From NCBI RefSeq assembly GCF_009690845.1, contig NZ_VWSJ01000005.1, positions 1-41,261 of the forward strand: 41,261 nucleotides of DNA, written 5' to 3'. The notes below the pieces were generated by a model that was not told the DNA's origin, did no database searches, and saw only the letters and a program-made list of their open reading frames with translations. Origin of the DNA: Campylobacter portucalensis (GTDB lineage Bacteria; Campylobacterota; Campylobacteria; Campylobacterales; Campylobacteraceae). A program made the position numbers and the translations under genes. This document shows positions 1 through 8,514 of the stretch, piece after piece. Positions within the stretch are counted from its first letter, which is position 1; every line of letters begins with the position of its first letter.

Positions 1-50
1 GTTTGAGAAAAAATTAAAAAAAATTTTCACAAACAAACAAAATCTAAATT

Positions 51-755
51 TTATGGTTTTTTTGTTAATTTTACATACCCTGTTTCTGGATATATGGTTA
101 TTACAGCAGACTTTTTATCGCTAAAAATTGTTATATTACATTCTTCTTTTAAATATTGATCTGATGGTTTTTTTCCATTGCTAGCTTTTTGCATAGGGCG
201 ACCCTTTTCATCAAAAGAGATTGATTTATTTTTTTTATTATTTTTTTTGCCACCACCGCAACTTTTGCTAAATTCAATATCATTAATACCATATATTTTT
301 TCAATATTTAAATTTTTGTTAAAACTACCTTCATATGATGTTTTTCCACCACTCCAACCTGCAGTTAGGTATTTACTTGGATTTTGAGGATCTTTTGCTG
401 GCTCATCTGGAGAGTCCAAGCTTCCGCTAAATATATTCTTTTTTTTCTTACTTCGCTTATCGCTATAAATATGATACGCAAGACAATTATTGCTTTTACC
501 GCAATCTCCAATAACATCTTGATTTGCAGTAAATTCTATAGTCCATCTGCCCTTATACCACTCAGGATCATTTGAATCAAATTTATGATCAATCATCGCA
601 AGATGTTGTGTATATCTAATGTGAGATATGATTTGATCTGCTGCTTCTAATACGGAATTTCTTTTTAGTTTTGGTATAGCAATTATGGCTAAAATTCCAA
701 CAACAATTATAACAAAAATAAGTTCTATCATGGTAAAAGCTTTTTTAAAAAACAT
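51..755 (-). CDS. type IV pilin-like / pseudopilin protein
   Basis: The 234-residue protein begins with a prepilin signature: a short basic leader (MFFKKA), then FTMIELIFVIIVVGILAII, with the conserved Glu five residues after the likely cleavage point. This hydrophobic helix is the usual membrane anchor and assembly helix of type IV pilins and type II secretion pseudopilins. The rest is a soluble, Lys/Ser/Gly-rich domain with five cysteines that could form disulfides. A prepilin peptidase would process it at the inner membrane. It lies last in a minus-strand gene run, 44 bp downstream of the glycosyltransferase gene, with no other secretion or pilus gene nearby, so its assembly partners must be elsewhere. 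The exact system (pseudopilin, competence pilin or orphan) is undetermined. The fold class is secure from the N-terminus. Confidence 0.85.
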   Translation of the reverse strand: MFFKKAFTMIELIFVIIVVGILAIIAIPKLKRNSVLEAADQIISHIRYTQHLAMIDHKFDSNDPEWYKGRWTIEFTANQDVIGDCGKSNNCLAYHIYSDKRSKKKKNIFSGSLDSPDEPAKDPQNPSKYLTAGWSGGKTSYEGSFNKNLNIEKIYGINDIEFSKSCGGGKKNNKKNKSISFDEKGRPMQKASNGKKPSDQYLKEECNITIFSDKKSAVITIYPETGYVKLTKKP

Positions 756-799
756 AAATTTAACCTTTGCTAAAAATTTTCCAAATTATAGCATAAAAT

Positions 800-1996
800 T
801 TATAAAATATAAAAATTTGCAATTTGAATTTCACCTTTATTTATAGTTATTTTAAATTTAGGTTTATAAATTTTATCTTCGCTTAAAATATAATTTCCAC
901 CGCCTTCTATACCATAAAATTTAAGCCTAAGAGCCAATTCATCGTCTAAAACTATCAAACTATTTATATTCAAGCTTTTTAATTTATCAGCTAAATCTTT
1001 TGCAATATCAAATTTATATGCGAAATGGTTTTGGGGATTGTTTTTAAAAAATTTATACAATTTAGAATTAAAAGAAATTAAGATAGAATTTATTAGAAGG
1101 CTAGATATTAAAAAGATTGCTAAAATTTTATACTTAATCCTAAATTTAGGAAGCCTAATCCTATATGAGCTATAAAAAGTTTTTACTAAAAGCGGTATAG
1201 AAATCACACAAAATGGTAAAAACTCATCAAGCAAAATTTTTTGCCTTAAAGATAGCAATAAACTAATACAAAATGAACTAATACTTATAAACCATATCAA
1301 ATTTTTACTATCTTTGACCCAAATTCTATACATAACATATACAAAAAATAAAAATATAAATGGCGAAAATACAGCAGCATAAACTCCTAAAGTATCCAAA
1401 AAATAGCTTTTTGGTTTGCCACTTGTTTCAAAACCATAAAAAAGAAAACTCATAACTAAAAGTATAAAAGATATAAAAGCCAACTCTCTTTTGCTATTGT
1501 AAATAGAGTAAAAAAACACTCCAATAAATAAAATAGTAAAAGTTTTATCAATAAAAACTGTAATAAAGAGAATAAAAATAGATAAATAGTATTTTTTTGT
1601 CTCAAAAAGATATATAAATAAAAGAGTAAAAAATATAGTGATTCCTGCCATATTTGCCACAATGGCACTTGACATTACTCCTGGTAAAAACATATAAATA
1701 AAAACACAAACTAATCTATCTTCTCTTCTTTTTAAAATAAATTTTGAAATTTTATACATCAAGATAGAATTTATAAAATGCAAAAACAAAAATGGAAATT
1801 TCACACCGAAATCGCTTTGAGTTAAAAATTTACAAGAAATTTTCATCAAAAGTGAAATTAAATTATGATCATAATAAAAAAGTTTAGCCTCATAATAGCT
1901 TATGCTTAAATTTAAAATAGCATAAGCTAAAAAGGCTAAATTCATAAAAAATAAAAGTAAAAATATATAAAATTTACCATCTAAGCTTTTAAACAT
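800..1996 (-). CDS. multi-pass membrane glycosyltransferase-like protein (GT-C / family 39 type)
   Basis: This 398-residue protein is almost entirely hydrophobic, with roughly ten predicted membrane helices. It has an acidic residue in the first periplasmic loop (SYYEAKLFYYDHN), where GT-C enzymes of the ArnT/PMT type keep their catalytic Asp/Glu. That layout, and a short soluble tail at the C-terminus, suggest a polyprenyl-phosphate-sugar-dependent glycosyltransferase of family 39, transferring sugar on the periplasmic side to lipid or protein. I recall similar proteins in Campylobacter genomes, but substrate and acceptor cannot be read from the sequence. It sits 19 bp downstream of the phosphoribosyltransferase gene and is probably co-transcribed. 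The start is the only ATG at the head of the hydrophobic N-terminus. The assignment is from topology rather than an exact motif, so a different polytopic protein is possible. Confidence 0.6.
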   Translation of the reverse strand: MFKSLDGKFYIFLLLFFMNLAFLAYAILNLSISYYEAKLFYYDHNLISLLMKISCKFLTQSDFGVKFPFLFLHFINSILMYKISKFILKRREDRLVCVFIYMFLPGVMSSAIVANMAGITIFFTLLFIYLFETKKYYLSIFILFITVFIDKTFTILFIGVFFYSIYNSKRELAFISFILLVMSFLFYGFETSGKPKSYFLDTLGVYAAVFSPFIFLFFVYVMYRIWVKDSKNLIWFISISSFCISLLLSLRQKILLDEFLPFCVISIPLLVKTFYSSYRIRLPKFRIKYKILAIFLISSLLINSILISFNSKLYKFFKNNPQNHFAYKFDIAKDLADKLKSLNINSLIVLDDELALRLKFYGIEGGGNYILSEDKIYKPKFKITINKGEIQIANFYIL

Positions 1997-2015
1997 TTTT
2001 ACAAATCTTTAAAAA

Positions 2016-2456
2016 TTAAATTTCAATATCCCAAAAAAACACTATCCAATCATTTGCTTCTTTTATACTAAATTCTGGTTTAATTAAAGCTTTTTGTTTG
2101 TAAAATAGAGTTGCAACTTTAAATTCAATATTTGGATATAAATTTCTTAAAGTCTTTAAAATTTCAACAATGCTCTCTCCACTATCAACTATATCATCAA
2201 CTATCAAAACTTTTTTAAATTTACTCAAATCAGGAATATTAAAAATTTCAATAGTGTCTAGCTTTTTGGTATCATCATAATGGATTGAATTTAGTGCAAA
2301 TAAATTCCTGCTCTTAAAAGCAATCGCTAAAAAATGACCTATCGTAAGCCCACCACGAGCTATTGCCACAAAAGCATCTGGATTAAATTCATCCCTAATT
2401 TGAATAGCTAGCTCTTTTATATCTTTATCAAATTCTTCATAATTATAATATCTCAT
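2016..2456 (-). CDS. purine (xanthine/hypoxanthine-type) phosphoribosyltransferase
   Basis: A 146-residue protein with the type I phosphoribosyltransferase core. The PRPP-binding loop VLIVDDIVDSGES lies at about residues 83-95, and the earlier ARGGLTIG segment (about 33-40) forms the pyrophosphate loop. Such enzymes join a free purine base to PRPP to give the nucleotide (salvage) in the cytoplasm. The length fits the short bacterial xanthine/guanine or hypoxanthine PRTases. The gene follows the purine permease stop codon by 2 bp, so uptake and trapping of the base as nucleotide look coupled, which supports a purine rather than a pyrimidine substrate. Which base is preferred cannot be told from sequence. 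The protein ends with a compact aromatic segment (WIVFFWDIEI). Confidence 0.85.
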   Translation of the reverse strand: MRYYNYEEFDKDIKELAIQIRDEFNPDAFVAIARGGLTIGHFLAIAFKSRNLFALNSIHYDDTKKLDTIEIFNIPDLSKFKKVLIVDDIVDSGESIVEILKTLRNLYPNIEFKVATLFYKQKALIKPEFSIKEANDWIVFFWDIEI

Positions 2457-2458
2457 AT

Positions 2459-3745
2459 CTACCTCACAATAAACGATAAAATGCTAATAAAAGTTAAAAT
2501 AACAATGCCTGTATTAATGTAGTTAAATTCTCTTTTTACAACTCTTATAAAAAAATATGCAATAAATCCAAATGCAAGCCCTGTTGTTATAGAATACGTT
2601 AATGGCATTAGCATAACTATTAAAAATGTGGCCACACTTACGGCACTATCTTTAAAATTTATATTAACAAGCTCACTAAACATTAAAATTCCAACCATAA
2701 CCAAAACTGGATATATAGCATTTGGCGGTATAGCTTTAAAAAGCGGTAGCATAAATAAGGTTAAAATAAAGCAAACTCCAGTAACTACTGCTGTAAGTCC
2801 TGTTCTACCGCCATCTTCAACCCCACTTGCACTTTCTGCAAAAACAGTAGTAGTAGAAACTCCAAAAAACGCACCACTCGTAGAAGCTAAGGCATCAACA
2901 CCAAGGGTTTTTTCAAATTTTCTCATACCTTCTTCATTATCAAATAATTTTGCCCTATTCCCTACGCCTGATGAAGTACCTATAGAATCAAAAAGTTGAG
3001 TTATAAAAAAAGTTATAATAACAGGAACAAATGATAAACTAAAAGCAGATGCTATATCAAGTTTAAAGAAAATTGGCGACATTGATGAAGGTAAAGAAAA
3101 AAATTCAGTAGGATATGGAGTTATTTTTAAAATCCAAGCTATAATTGAAGTAAGCAAAACAGCAATTATAAAAGCACCTTTTATTCTTAAAGACCAAAAC
3201 ATCAAAACGATAGCTAATCCTAAAACGCCTATTATTGTGTTTGTGTCGTGGAAATTTCCAAGAGTTACTAAAGTGGCTTTACTATCTACAATAATACCCA
3301 TCTCTTTTAATCCCACAAAACTTATAAAACTACCAACTCCAGCACTAATTGCACGCCTTAAATCTAGCGGTATGCTTCTTAAAACCCACATTCTGAAATT
3401 CGTAAAAGATAAAATTAAAAATATAAGACCACTTAAAAACACAATCCCCAAAGCTGTCTGCCAAGGAATTCCCATACCTTCTACAAGCCCAAATGTAAAA
3501 TAAGCATTAAGCCCCATTCCAACGCTTAAAGCAATTGGCGTATTTGAAAAAAGCCCATTTAAAATTGTAGAAAATATAGTAATAAAAGCAGTTGCTGTTA
3601 TTAAAGCCTCCATTGGCATTCCTGTTCTACTCATAATAATTGCATTAACTGGAACTATATACATCATAGTTAAAAATGTTGTAAAACCTGCACTAAATTC
3701 AGTTTTTATATTACTCTTATACTCTTTTAATTTAAAAAAATCCAT
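2459..3745 (-). CDS. NCS2-family purine permease (AzgA/AdeP-like)
   Basis: A 428-residue transporter with about twelve membrane segments. It carries the hallmarks of the AzgA-like branch of NCS2: an N-terminal FTTFLTMMYIVPVNAIIM segment, GMGLNAYFTFG, and SIGTSSGVGNRAKLF before the central loop. Members of this branch import adenine, guanine or hypoxanthine by proton symport at the inner membrane. An in-frame TTG one codon upstream gives a slightly longer reading frame. I chose the ATG at 3745 because it overlaps the mqnE stop (TGATG), a normal coupling arrangement. The purine phosphoribosyltransferase gene follows directly, which supports purine uptake for salvage. Substrate specificity within the branch is not resolved. 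Confidence 0.88.
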   Translation of the reverse strand: MDFFKLKEYKSNIKTEFSAGFTTFLTMMYIVPVNAIIMSRTGMPMEALITATAFITIFSTILNGLFSNTPIALSVGMGLNAYFTFGLVEGMGIPWQTALGIVFLSGLIFLILSFTNFRMWVLRSIPLDLRRAISAGVGSFISFVGLKEMGIIVDSKATLVTLGNFHDTNTIIGVLGLAIVLMFWSLRIKGAFIIAVLLTSIIAWILKITPYPTEFFSLPSSMSPIFFKLDIASAFSLSFVPVIITFFITQLFDSIGTSSGVGNRAKLFDNEEGMRKFEKTLGVDALASTSGAFFGVSTTTVFAESASGVEDGGRTGLTAVVTGVCFILTLFMLPLFKAIPPNAIYPVLVMVGILMFSELVNINFKDSAVSVATFLIVMLMPLTYSITTGLAFGFIAYFFIRVVKREFNYINTGIVILTFISILSFIVR

Positions 3746-4821
3746 CAATAAACCTTTATTTCGTTATATAAACTATCTCTTTGGACAGGAATCAATCCAG
3801 AGGTTTTAATCAAGTCTATAAAATCTTTCATATTAAGTCCGTTTGAACTAACCGCCCCAGCACTACTTTGTATGCTCTCCTTTTCTATCGTTCCATCCAA
3901 ATCATCGCAACCAAATTCTTGTGCAACCATAGCTAAATTTATAGTTGAAGTAGCCCAATATGCTTTGATATGTTTAACATTATCAAGCAATAATCTTGAG
4001 ATTGCAAAAGTTTTTAGTATTTCAACAGAACCTAAAAATTTTTTTATTTTTAAAAAGTTATTATTCCTTTGATAAACAAGTGGAATAAAAGCGTTAAAAC
4101 CTCCTTTATTATTTTTTAGTGCCTTATCTTGAGAATTTCTAATTCTTAAGATATGATCAATTCTATCATCTCTTCTTTCAAGATGTCCAAAAAGCATAGT
4201 AGCATTGCTTTCATATCCCATAGAGTGCCAAGTTTCATGAATTTCAAGCCATTCATGGCTTTTTACTTTACCATTGCAAATTCTCTTTCTCACCTCTTCA
4301 TTAAAGATTTCAGCTCCGCCTCCAGGCATTGAATTTACACCATATTCAGCCATCTTTTCTAATACTTCTTTATATGTAAAACCATTTGTTCTGGCTAAAA
4401 AATCAACCTCAGCAGCAGTCATAGCCTTAATATGCAAAAATGGATATTTATTTTTAATCATCTTAAAAATTTCTAAATACCATTGCCATGAAACATTTTT
4501 ATTGTGTGCTGATACGATATGAATCTCTTTTGTGCCTCTTTTTACCGTATCATCAACAATTTTTATAATATCTTCATGGCTCATAGTGTAGGCTTTATCA
4601 TTTTTTCGATGTGCAGAAAAAGCACAAAATAAGCACACATCAGAACATAAATTTGTAGGATTGATGTGGCGATTGACATTAAAATAAACTTTTTTATCAT
4701 TTAAATTTTGTCTTTTTTGGTTTGCAAATTTACCAAGAGTAAAGAGATCTAAATCATAAAGTTTTAATCCATCTTCATAATCCAATCTAACATCATTTTT
4801 TAATTTTTCTAAAATATTCAT
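3745..4821 (-). CDS. mqnE: aminofutalosine synthase MqnE (radical SAM)
   Basis: A 358-residue radical SAM enzyme with the cluster motif C59-x3-C63-x2-C66 (NLCSDVCLFCAF), preceded by FNVNRHINPT and followed by PGGGAEIF and a long C-terminal half. These features match MqnE, which joins a deoxyadenosyl unit to the carboxyvinyl-oxybenzoate precursor in the futalosine route to menaquinone. Campylobacterota use this route in place of MenFDHC. It is the first gene of a minus-strand run, and its stop overlaps the permease start by one base. A TATAAT-like -10 element lies on the minus strand at 4859-4864. The paralogue MqnC has a similar core, but the NRHINPTN and PGGGAEIF context favours MqnE. Confidence 0.9.
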   Translation of the reverse strand: MNILEKLKNDVRLDYEDGLKLYDLDLFTLGKFANQKRQNLNDKKVYFNVNRHINPTNLCSDVCLFCAFSAHRKNDKAYTMSHEDIIKIVDDTVKRGTKEIHIVSAHNKNVSWQWYLEIFKMIKNKYPFLHIKAMTAAEVDFLARTNGFTYKEVLEKMAEYGVNSMPGGGAEIFNEEVRKRICNGKVKSHEWLEIHETWHSMGYESNATMLFGHLERRDDRIDHILRIRNSQDKALKNNKGGFNAFIPLVYQRNNNFLKIKKFLGSVEILKTFAISRLLLDNVKHIKAYWATSTINLAMVAQEFGCDDLDGTIEKESIQSSAGAVSSNGLNMKDFIDLIKTSGLIPVQRDSLYNEIKVY

Positions 4822-4858
4822 CTTACCTCTTGTTGTTAAAAAGTTTTAAAGTTTTAGT

Positions 4859-4864
4859 ATTATA
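4859..4864 (-). promoter_or_regulatory. -10 element for the mqnE operon
   Basis: The minus strand reads TATAAT here, about 38 bp upstream of the mqnE ATG. No clear -35 box is visible. Campylobacter housekeeping promoters often rely on the -10 plus T-rich upstream DNA. The call rests on position and exact hexamer match only. Confidence 0.45.
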
Positions 4865-4947
4865 TACTTTATGCACTTAAAAAAAGTTTTGATTTTGATA
4901 AATTTTAAATTTTTGTGAAATTTTAACTGATTTGTATAAAATTATTA

Positions 4948-4953
4948 TATAAT
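4948..4953 (+). promoter_or_regulatory. -10 element for glmS
   Basis: A TATAAT hexamer on the plus strand, 32 bp before the glmS ATG at 4986, in T/A-rich DNA without an evident -35 box. The leader is too short for a glmS-type ribozyme, so that control is absent. Confidence 0.5.
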
Positions 4954-4985
4954 TGCTAAATTAAATTTAAAAATCAAGGTAAAAT

Positions 4986-6803
4986 ATGTGCGGAATAGTT
5001 GGATATATAGGAAATAAAGAGAAAAAAAATTTAATCATAAGCGGTTTAAAAGAGCTAGAATATAGAGGTTATGATAGTTCGGGTTTGGCTGTTATGGATA
5101 AAAATTCAAAAGATATAAACCATTTTAAAGCTGTTGGAAAATTATCAAATTTAGAAGAGAAAACAAAAAATTTTAATTCATATGGTTTTGGTGTTGCCAT
5201 AGGTCATACAAGATGGGCAACTCATGGAAAACCAACCGAAATAAACGCTCATCCTCATATAGGAAAATATAGTTTTGTAACTCACAATGGAATTATAGAA
5301 AATTATAAAGAAATCAAGCAAATTTTAGAGAAAAAAGGGGTTAAATTTATAAGCCAAACAGATACTGAAGTAATAGTTCATCTTTTTGAAAATTTTTACG
5401 AAGATACAAAGGATGTTTTTAAGGCTTTTGAAGCCACTATATCAAATTTAGTTGGTTCATTTGCCATACTTTTAATCACAAAAAAAGCTCCTGATAAAAT
5501 TTTCTTCGCTAAAAATTCAGTTCCTTTAATAGTAGCTAAGAGTTCAAGTGGCGAAATTATCTTCAGCTCTTCAGATGCTCCAATTATAGGACTTGCAGAT
5601 GATGGCGTGTATTTGGATGATATGACTTATGGAGTGGCATCTTTTAATGAGATTAATTTTTTTCAAAATGCAAAAACAATAAATCCTGCAATTAAAAATT
5701 TACCAAAAGATAAGAATTATGCACAAAAAGAGGGTTTTAGATTTTTTATGGAAAAAGAAATTTATGAGCAATCAACCATAATCACAGAAACTCTTATGGG
5801 GAGAGTGAAAGAAAATGAAATTTATTTTGAAGAGTTAGATGATGATGTATTTAAAAATATAGATGAGATTATTATGTGTGCATGCGGAACAAGCTATCAT
5901 GCGGCCTTAGCTGCTAGTTATCTTTTTGAGAGAATTTCAAAAATCAGGGCTAAGGTTGAAATAGCAAGTGAATTTAGATATAAAAATTCTTTCTTAAATA
6001 AAAACTCACTGTTTATCGTTATATCTCAAAGTGGCGAAACAGCCGATACTTTAGAGGCTTTAAAGATTGCTAAAAATGCTGGTTTAAAAACACTAGCTAT
6101 TTGCAATGTAGATAATAGTTCAATTGTTCGACTGGCAAAAAATGTTATTTTAACTAGAGCTGGTATTGAAAAAGGTGTTGCATCCACAAAAGCTTTTGCA
6201 ACTCAAGTTTTAACACTTTGGATGGTGGTTTTAAAATTAGCTAAATATAAAAAAGTAATATCTAATAATGAATTAGAAAACGAAATAAAAGCACTGCTTA
6301 ACATACCAAAAGCAGTAAGTATAAAAGATGGATTGCAAGATAAAATTTATAGAATTTCAAAACACTATCTTTATGGACATGGATTTTTCTTTATAGGAAG
6401 AGATATTTTTTATCCTTTGGCGTTAGAAGGGGCTTTAAAGTTAAAAGAAATAAGCTATTTACACGCTGAGGGATACGCAAGCGGAGAAATGAAACATGGT
6501 CCAATAGCTCTGGTGGATGAGAGACTTTTTACAATTGCACTACTTCCAAAAACCACACTTTATGATAAGACAAAAAGTAATGTTGAGGAGATTGTAGCAA
6601 GAGATGGATTTGTATTAGCAATTAGTCCAGACGAATTTGACTTGGCTGATGATTTTATAAAAATTTCAACTCATGATCATCCGATGTGTGAATTTTTTGA
6701 AATGATGGTGATTTTGCAAATTTTTGCTTTAGAAATTTCAATTAGACTTGGAAATGATGTTGATATGCCTAGAAATTTAGCAAAAAGTGTAACTGTGGAG
6801 TAA
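4986..6803 (+). CDS. glmS: glutamine--fructose-6-phosphate aminotransferase (isomerising)
   Basis: A full-length 605-residue GlmS. It starts MCGIVGYIG, so after Met removal Cys2 becomes the N-terminal nucleophile of the glutaminase domain. HTRWATHGKPTEINAHPH and HNGIIEN confirm that domain. Two SIS sugar-isomerase modules follow (CGTSYHAALA, SQSGETADT, and the second near LKEISYLHAEG), and the protein ends in PRNLAKSVTVE. It makes glucosamine-6-phosphate from fructose-6-phosphate and glutamine in the cytoplasm, the entry step to peptidoglycan, LPS and glycan precursors. The ATG is preceded by AAGG at a suitable distance. The gene stands alone, divergent from mqnE, with about 200 bp of AT-rich DNA after it and no strong terminator visible. 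Confidence 0.97.
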   Translation: MCGIVGYIGNKEKKNLIISGLKELEYRGYDSSGLAVMDKNSKDINHFKAVGKLSNLEEKTKNFNSYGFGVAIGHTRWATHGKPTEINAHPHIGKYSFVTHNGIIENYKEIKQILEKKGVKFISQTDTEVIVHLFENFYEDTKDVFKAFEATISNLVGSFAILLITKKAPDKIFFAKNSVPLIVAKSSSGEIIFSSSDAPIIGLADDGVYLDDMTYGVASFNEINFFQNAKTINPAIKNLPKDKNYAQKEGFRFFMEKEIYEQSTIITETLMGRVKENEIYFEELDDDVFKNIDEIIMCACGTSYHAALAASYLFERISKIRAKVEIASEFRYKNSFLNKNSLFIVISQSGETADTLEALKIAKNAGLKTLAICNVDNSSIVRLAKNVILTRAGIEKGVASTKAFATQVLTLWMVVLKLAKYKKVISNNELENEIKALLNIPKAVSIKDGLQDKIYRISKHYLYGHGFFFIGRDIFYPLALEGALKLKEISYLHAEGYASGEMKHGPIALVDERLFTIALLPKTTLYDKTKSNVEEIVARDGFVLAISPDEFDLADDFIKISTHDHPMCEFFEMMVILQIFALEISIRLGNDVDMPRNLAKSVTVE

Positions 6804-6901
6804 ATGTATAAAAATAAATAAATTAAATTTCATTAATAAATTTAGAAACTATTATAAAAAGCTGTTTTAGTAATAAAAACTATACTTAAATTTTATAATT
6901 T

Positions 6902-6947
6902 TGAGTAAATTTGAAATTTTATAATAAAAATAGTGAGTAAATTTGAA
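6902..6947. repeat. two 14-bp direct repeats upstream of an NSS transporter gene
   Basis: TGAGTAAATTTGAA occurs at 6902-6915 and again exactly at 6934-6947, start-to-start 32 bp (about three helical turns). The pair lies 30-75 bp upstream of the -10 element (TATAAT, 6977-6982) of the NSS gene starting at 7009. The helical phasing suggests a paired regulator site, but no regulator is known. Confidence 0.45.
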
Positions 6948-7008
6948 GTTTTTTGAAAAATAATATTTTATTTTTATATAATTAACAAATCTTACAAAAA
7001 GGATTTAA

Positions 7009-8379
7009 ATGAGACAAACTTGGTCAAATAAATTAACTTATCTTTTAACGGTAGCTGGTGCTACGATTGGTTTTGGTTGTACATGGAGATTTCCATATCT
7101 TGTTGGTGAAAATGGTGGAGGAGCTTATGTATTATTATTTTGCGTAGCTATGATAATCTTAGGAATTCCTATGATTTTAGTTGAAAATATAATAGGAAGG
7201 CGATCATCAACAAATAGCTTAGATGCATTTTTGGTAGATAAAAAGGATGGAACAAAAATCAATAAATTTTGGAAAATAGTAGGTTTTTTAGGACTTATTG
7301 GATCGTTTGGAATTTTAGCTTATTATATGGTTTTAGGCGGTTGGGTTATGACATATATAGCAAATATCGCGACCTTGAATTTCGATTTAAGCAATGTTGA
7401 TTTAGTTACAAAAAGTTACACTCAAAATTTTTATCAACAACAAATACAAAATAACCCACTCGTAGTTGGTTTTTATACTTTAATTTTTGTTGTGATAAAT
7501 TGGTATATTTTAAAAAAGGGTATTATTGAAGGTATTGAAAAATTTGTTAAATTTTTAATGCCTTTGCTTTTTATATGCTTATTAATTGTTGTTATTGCAA
7601 ATTTAAATTTAGAAGGAGCAAGCGAAGGTATTAAATTTTATCTTGGTGTTGATTTTACTAAATTAACACCAAAACTTTTTATAGATGTTTTAGGGCAAGT
7701 TTTCTTTGCTCTGTCTCTTGGATTCGGGGTGATGATAACTTTATCAAGCCACTTAAATAAAAATGAAAATTTAATACAAACAGCAACAATTACAGGCATT
7801 ATAAACACAATAATAGCAGTTGTGGCTGGATTTATGATATTTCCAGCCATTTTTACTGCAGGATTGGAGCCGACAAGCGGACCAAAACTGGTATTTGAAA
7901 CACTACCGATAGCTTTTGCAAACATACCTTTTGCAAATATATTTGCTATCATATTTTTTACGATTTTAATGGTAGCTGCCCTTACAACCTCAATCACTCT
8001 TTATCAAGTAATTATTAGCGTTGTGCAAGATAAATTTAAACTAAATACCACAAAATCAACAACTATAACCCTTCTTACCGTTTTTATTTTTGGAAATTTA
8101 CCATCCATTTTAGCTTATGGTCCGTGGAGTGAAATTTTAATCTTAAATAGAAATATTTTTGATGCATTTGATTGGATAAGTGCAAATGTATTTTTTGTAG
8201 CAACTGCCCTATTTTGTGCTATTTATGTAGGGTGGGTTTTAAAAGATGATGCTATATATGAGATTAAACAAGGAAGCAATGCAAAACCTTGGCTTATTAA
8301 ATTATGGTTTTATTATGTAAAATACTTCTTGCCTATTATTATATCGGTTATTTTAATCGCTGGATTATCAACATTTTAA
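7009..8379 (+). CDS. sodium-dependent transporter, NSS (neurotransmitter:sodium symporter) family
   Basis: A 456-residue LeuT-fold protein. It opens with the NSS signature around the first unwound helix (AGATIGFGCTWRFPYLVGENGG), where backbone and side chains bind sodium and substrate. About twelve hydrophobic segments follow. Bacterial members usually import amino acids such as leucine, tyrosine or methionine with sodium. Substrate cannot be predicted here. It is the most divergent of four NSS proteins in the window: the three at 30046-34081 share GSAVGLGNAWKFPTLVG, which this one replaces with Cys-Thr-Trp-Arg. It has its own -10 (6977-6982), a good AAAAAGGA ribosome site, a 14-bp repeat pair upstream and a terminator-like hairpin at its stop. 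Confidence 0.93.
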   Translation: MRQTWSNKLTYLLTVAGATIGFGCTWRFPYLVGENGGGAYVLLFCVAMIILGIPMILVENIIGRRSSTNSLDAFLVDKKDGTKINKFWKIVGFLGLIGSFGILAYYMVLGGWVMTYIANIATLNFDLSNVDLVTKSYTQNFYQQQIQNNPLVVGFYTLIFVVINWYILKKGIIEGIEKFVKFLMPLLFICLLIVVIANLNLEGASEGIKFYLGVDFTKLTPKLFIDVLGQVFFALSLGFGVMITLSSHLNKNENLIQTATITGIINTIIAVVAGFMIFPAIFTAGLEPTSGPKLVFETLPIAFANIPFANIFAIIFFTILMVAALTTSITLYQVIISVVQDKFKLNTTKSTTITLLTVFIFGNLPSILAYGPWSEILILNRNIFDAFDWISANVFFVATALFCAIYVGWVLKDDAIYEIKQGSNAKPWLIKLWFYYVKYFLPIIISVILIAGLSTF

Positions 8380-8398
8380 GCCCAAAAAGGGGCTTAAA
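8375..8398 (+). terminator. terminator-like hairpin after the NSS gene
   Basis: A perfect 9-bp stem (TTTAAGCCC / GGGCTTAAA) with a six-base loop overlaps the stop codon of the NSS gene. No long U run follows, so it may act as a 3' stabilising stem or a weak terminator. Confidence 0.55.
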
Positions 8399-8456
8399 TA
8401 AATTTATACACCTAAAAATATAAAATATCATTAATATAATTTACTATTTATTTATA

Positions 8457-8486
8457 TTGCGTTTTTTTTTTTTTTTGAAATACAAT
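8457..8486 (+). promoter_or_regulatory. promoter of the TonB receptor gene with a T15 tract as spacer
   Basis: TTGCGT (8457-8462) and TACAAT (8481-8486) are separated by 18 bp. The run of 15 T at 8462-8476 begins at the last base of the -35-like box and fills most of the spacer. The receptor ATG is at 8515, with an AAAGGAG ribosome site. Slippage in the tract would change the box spacing. A 7-bp inverted repeat (TTTGAAA at 8474-8480, TTTCAAA at 8498-8504) brackets the -10 and could be an operator. The promoter is inferred; the tract is directly visible. Confidence 0.55.
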
Positions 8487-8514
8487 ATTAGAATTACTTT
8501 CAAAGGAGAAAAAA

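Noticed and set aside
1456-1668. A 70-residue frame inside the glycosyltransferase gene
   Set aside because: Same-strand out-of-frame reading of hydrophobic AT-rich DNA; no independent start signal.
2628-2999. Plus-strand frames of 60-123 codons opposite the permease, mqnE, hemC, proS and hemA genes
   Set aside because: They lie antisense to clearly conserved proteins, have odd composition and lack ribosome sites; they are shadows of the real genes.
4954-4985. glmS ribozyme riboswitch upstream of glmS
   Set aside because: The leader from the -10 to the ATG is only about 30 bp and shows no ribozyme core; the element is known from Gram-positive bacteria.
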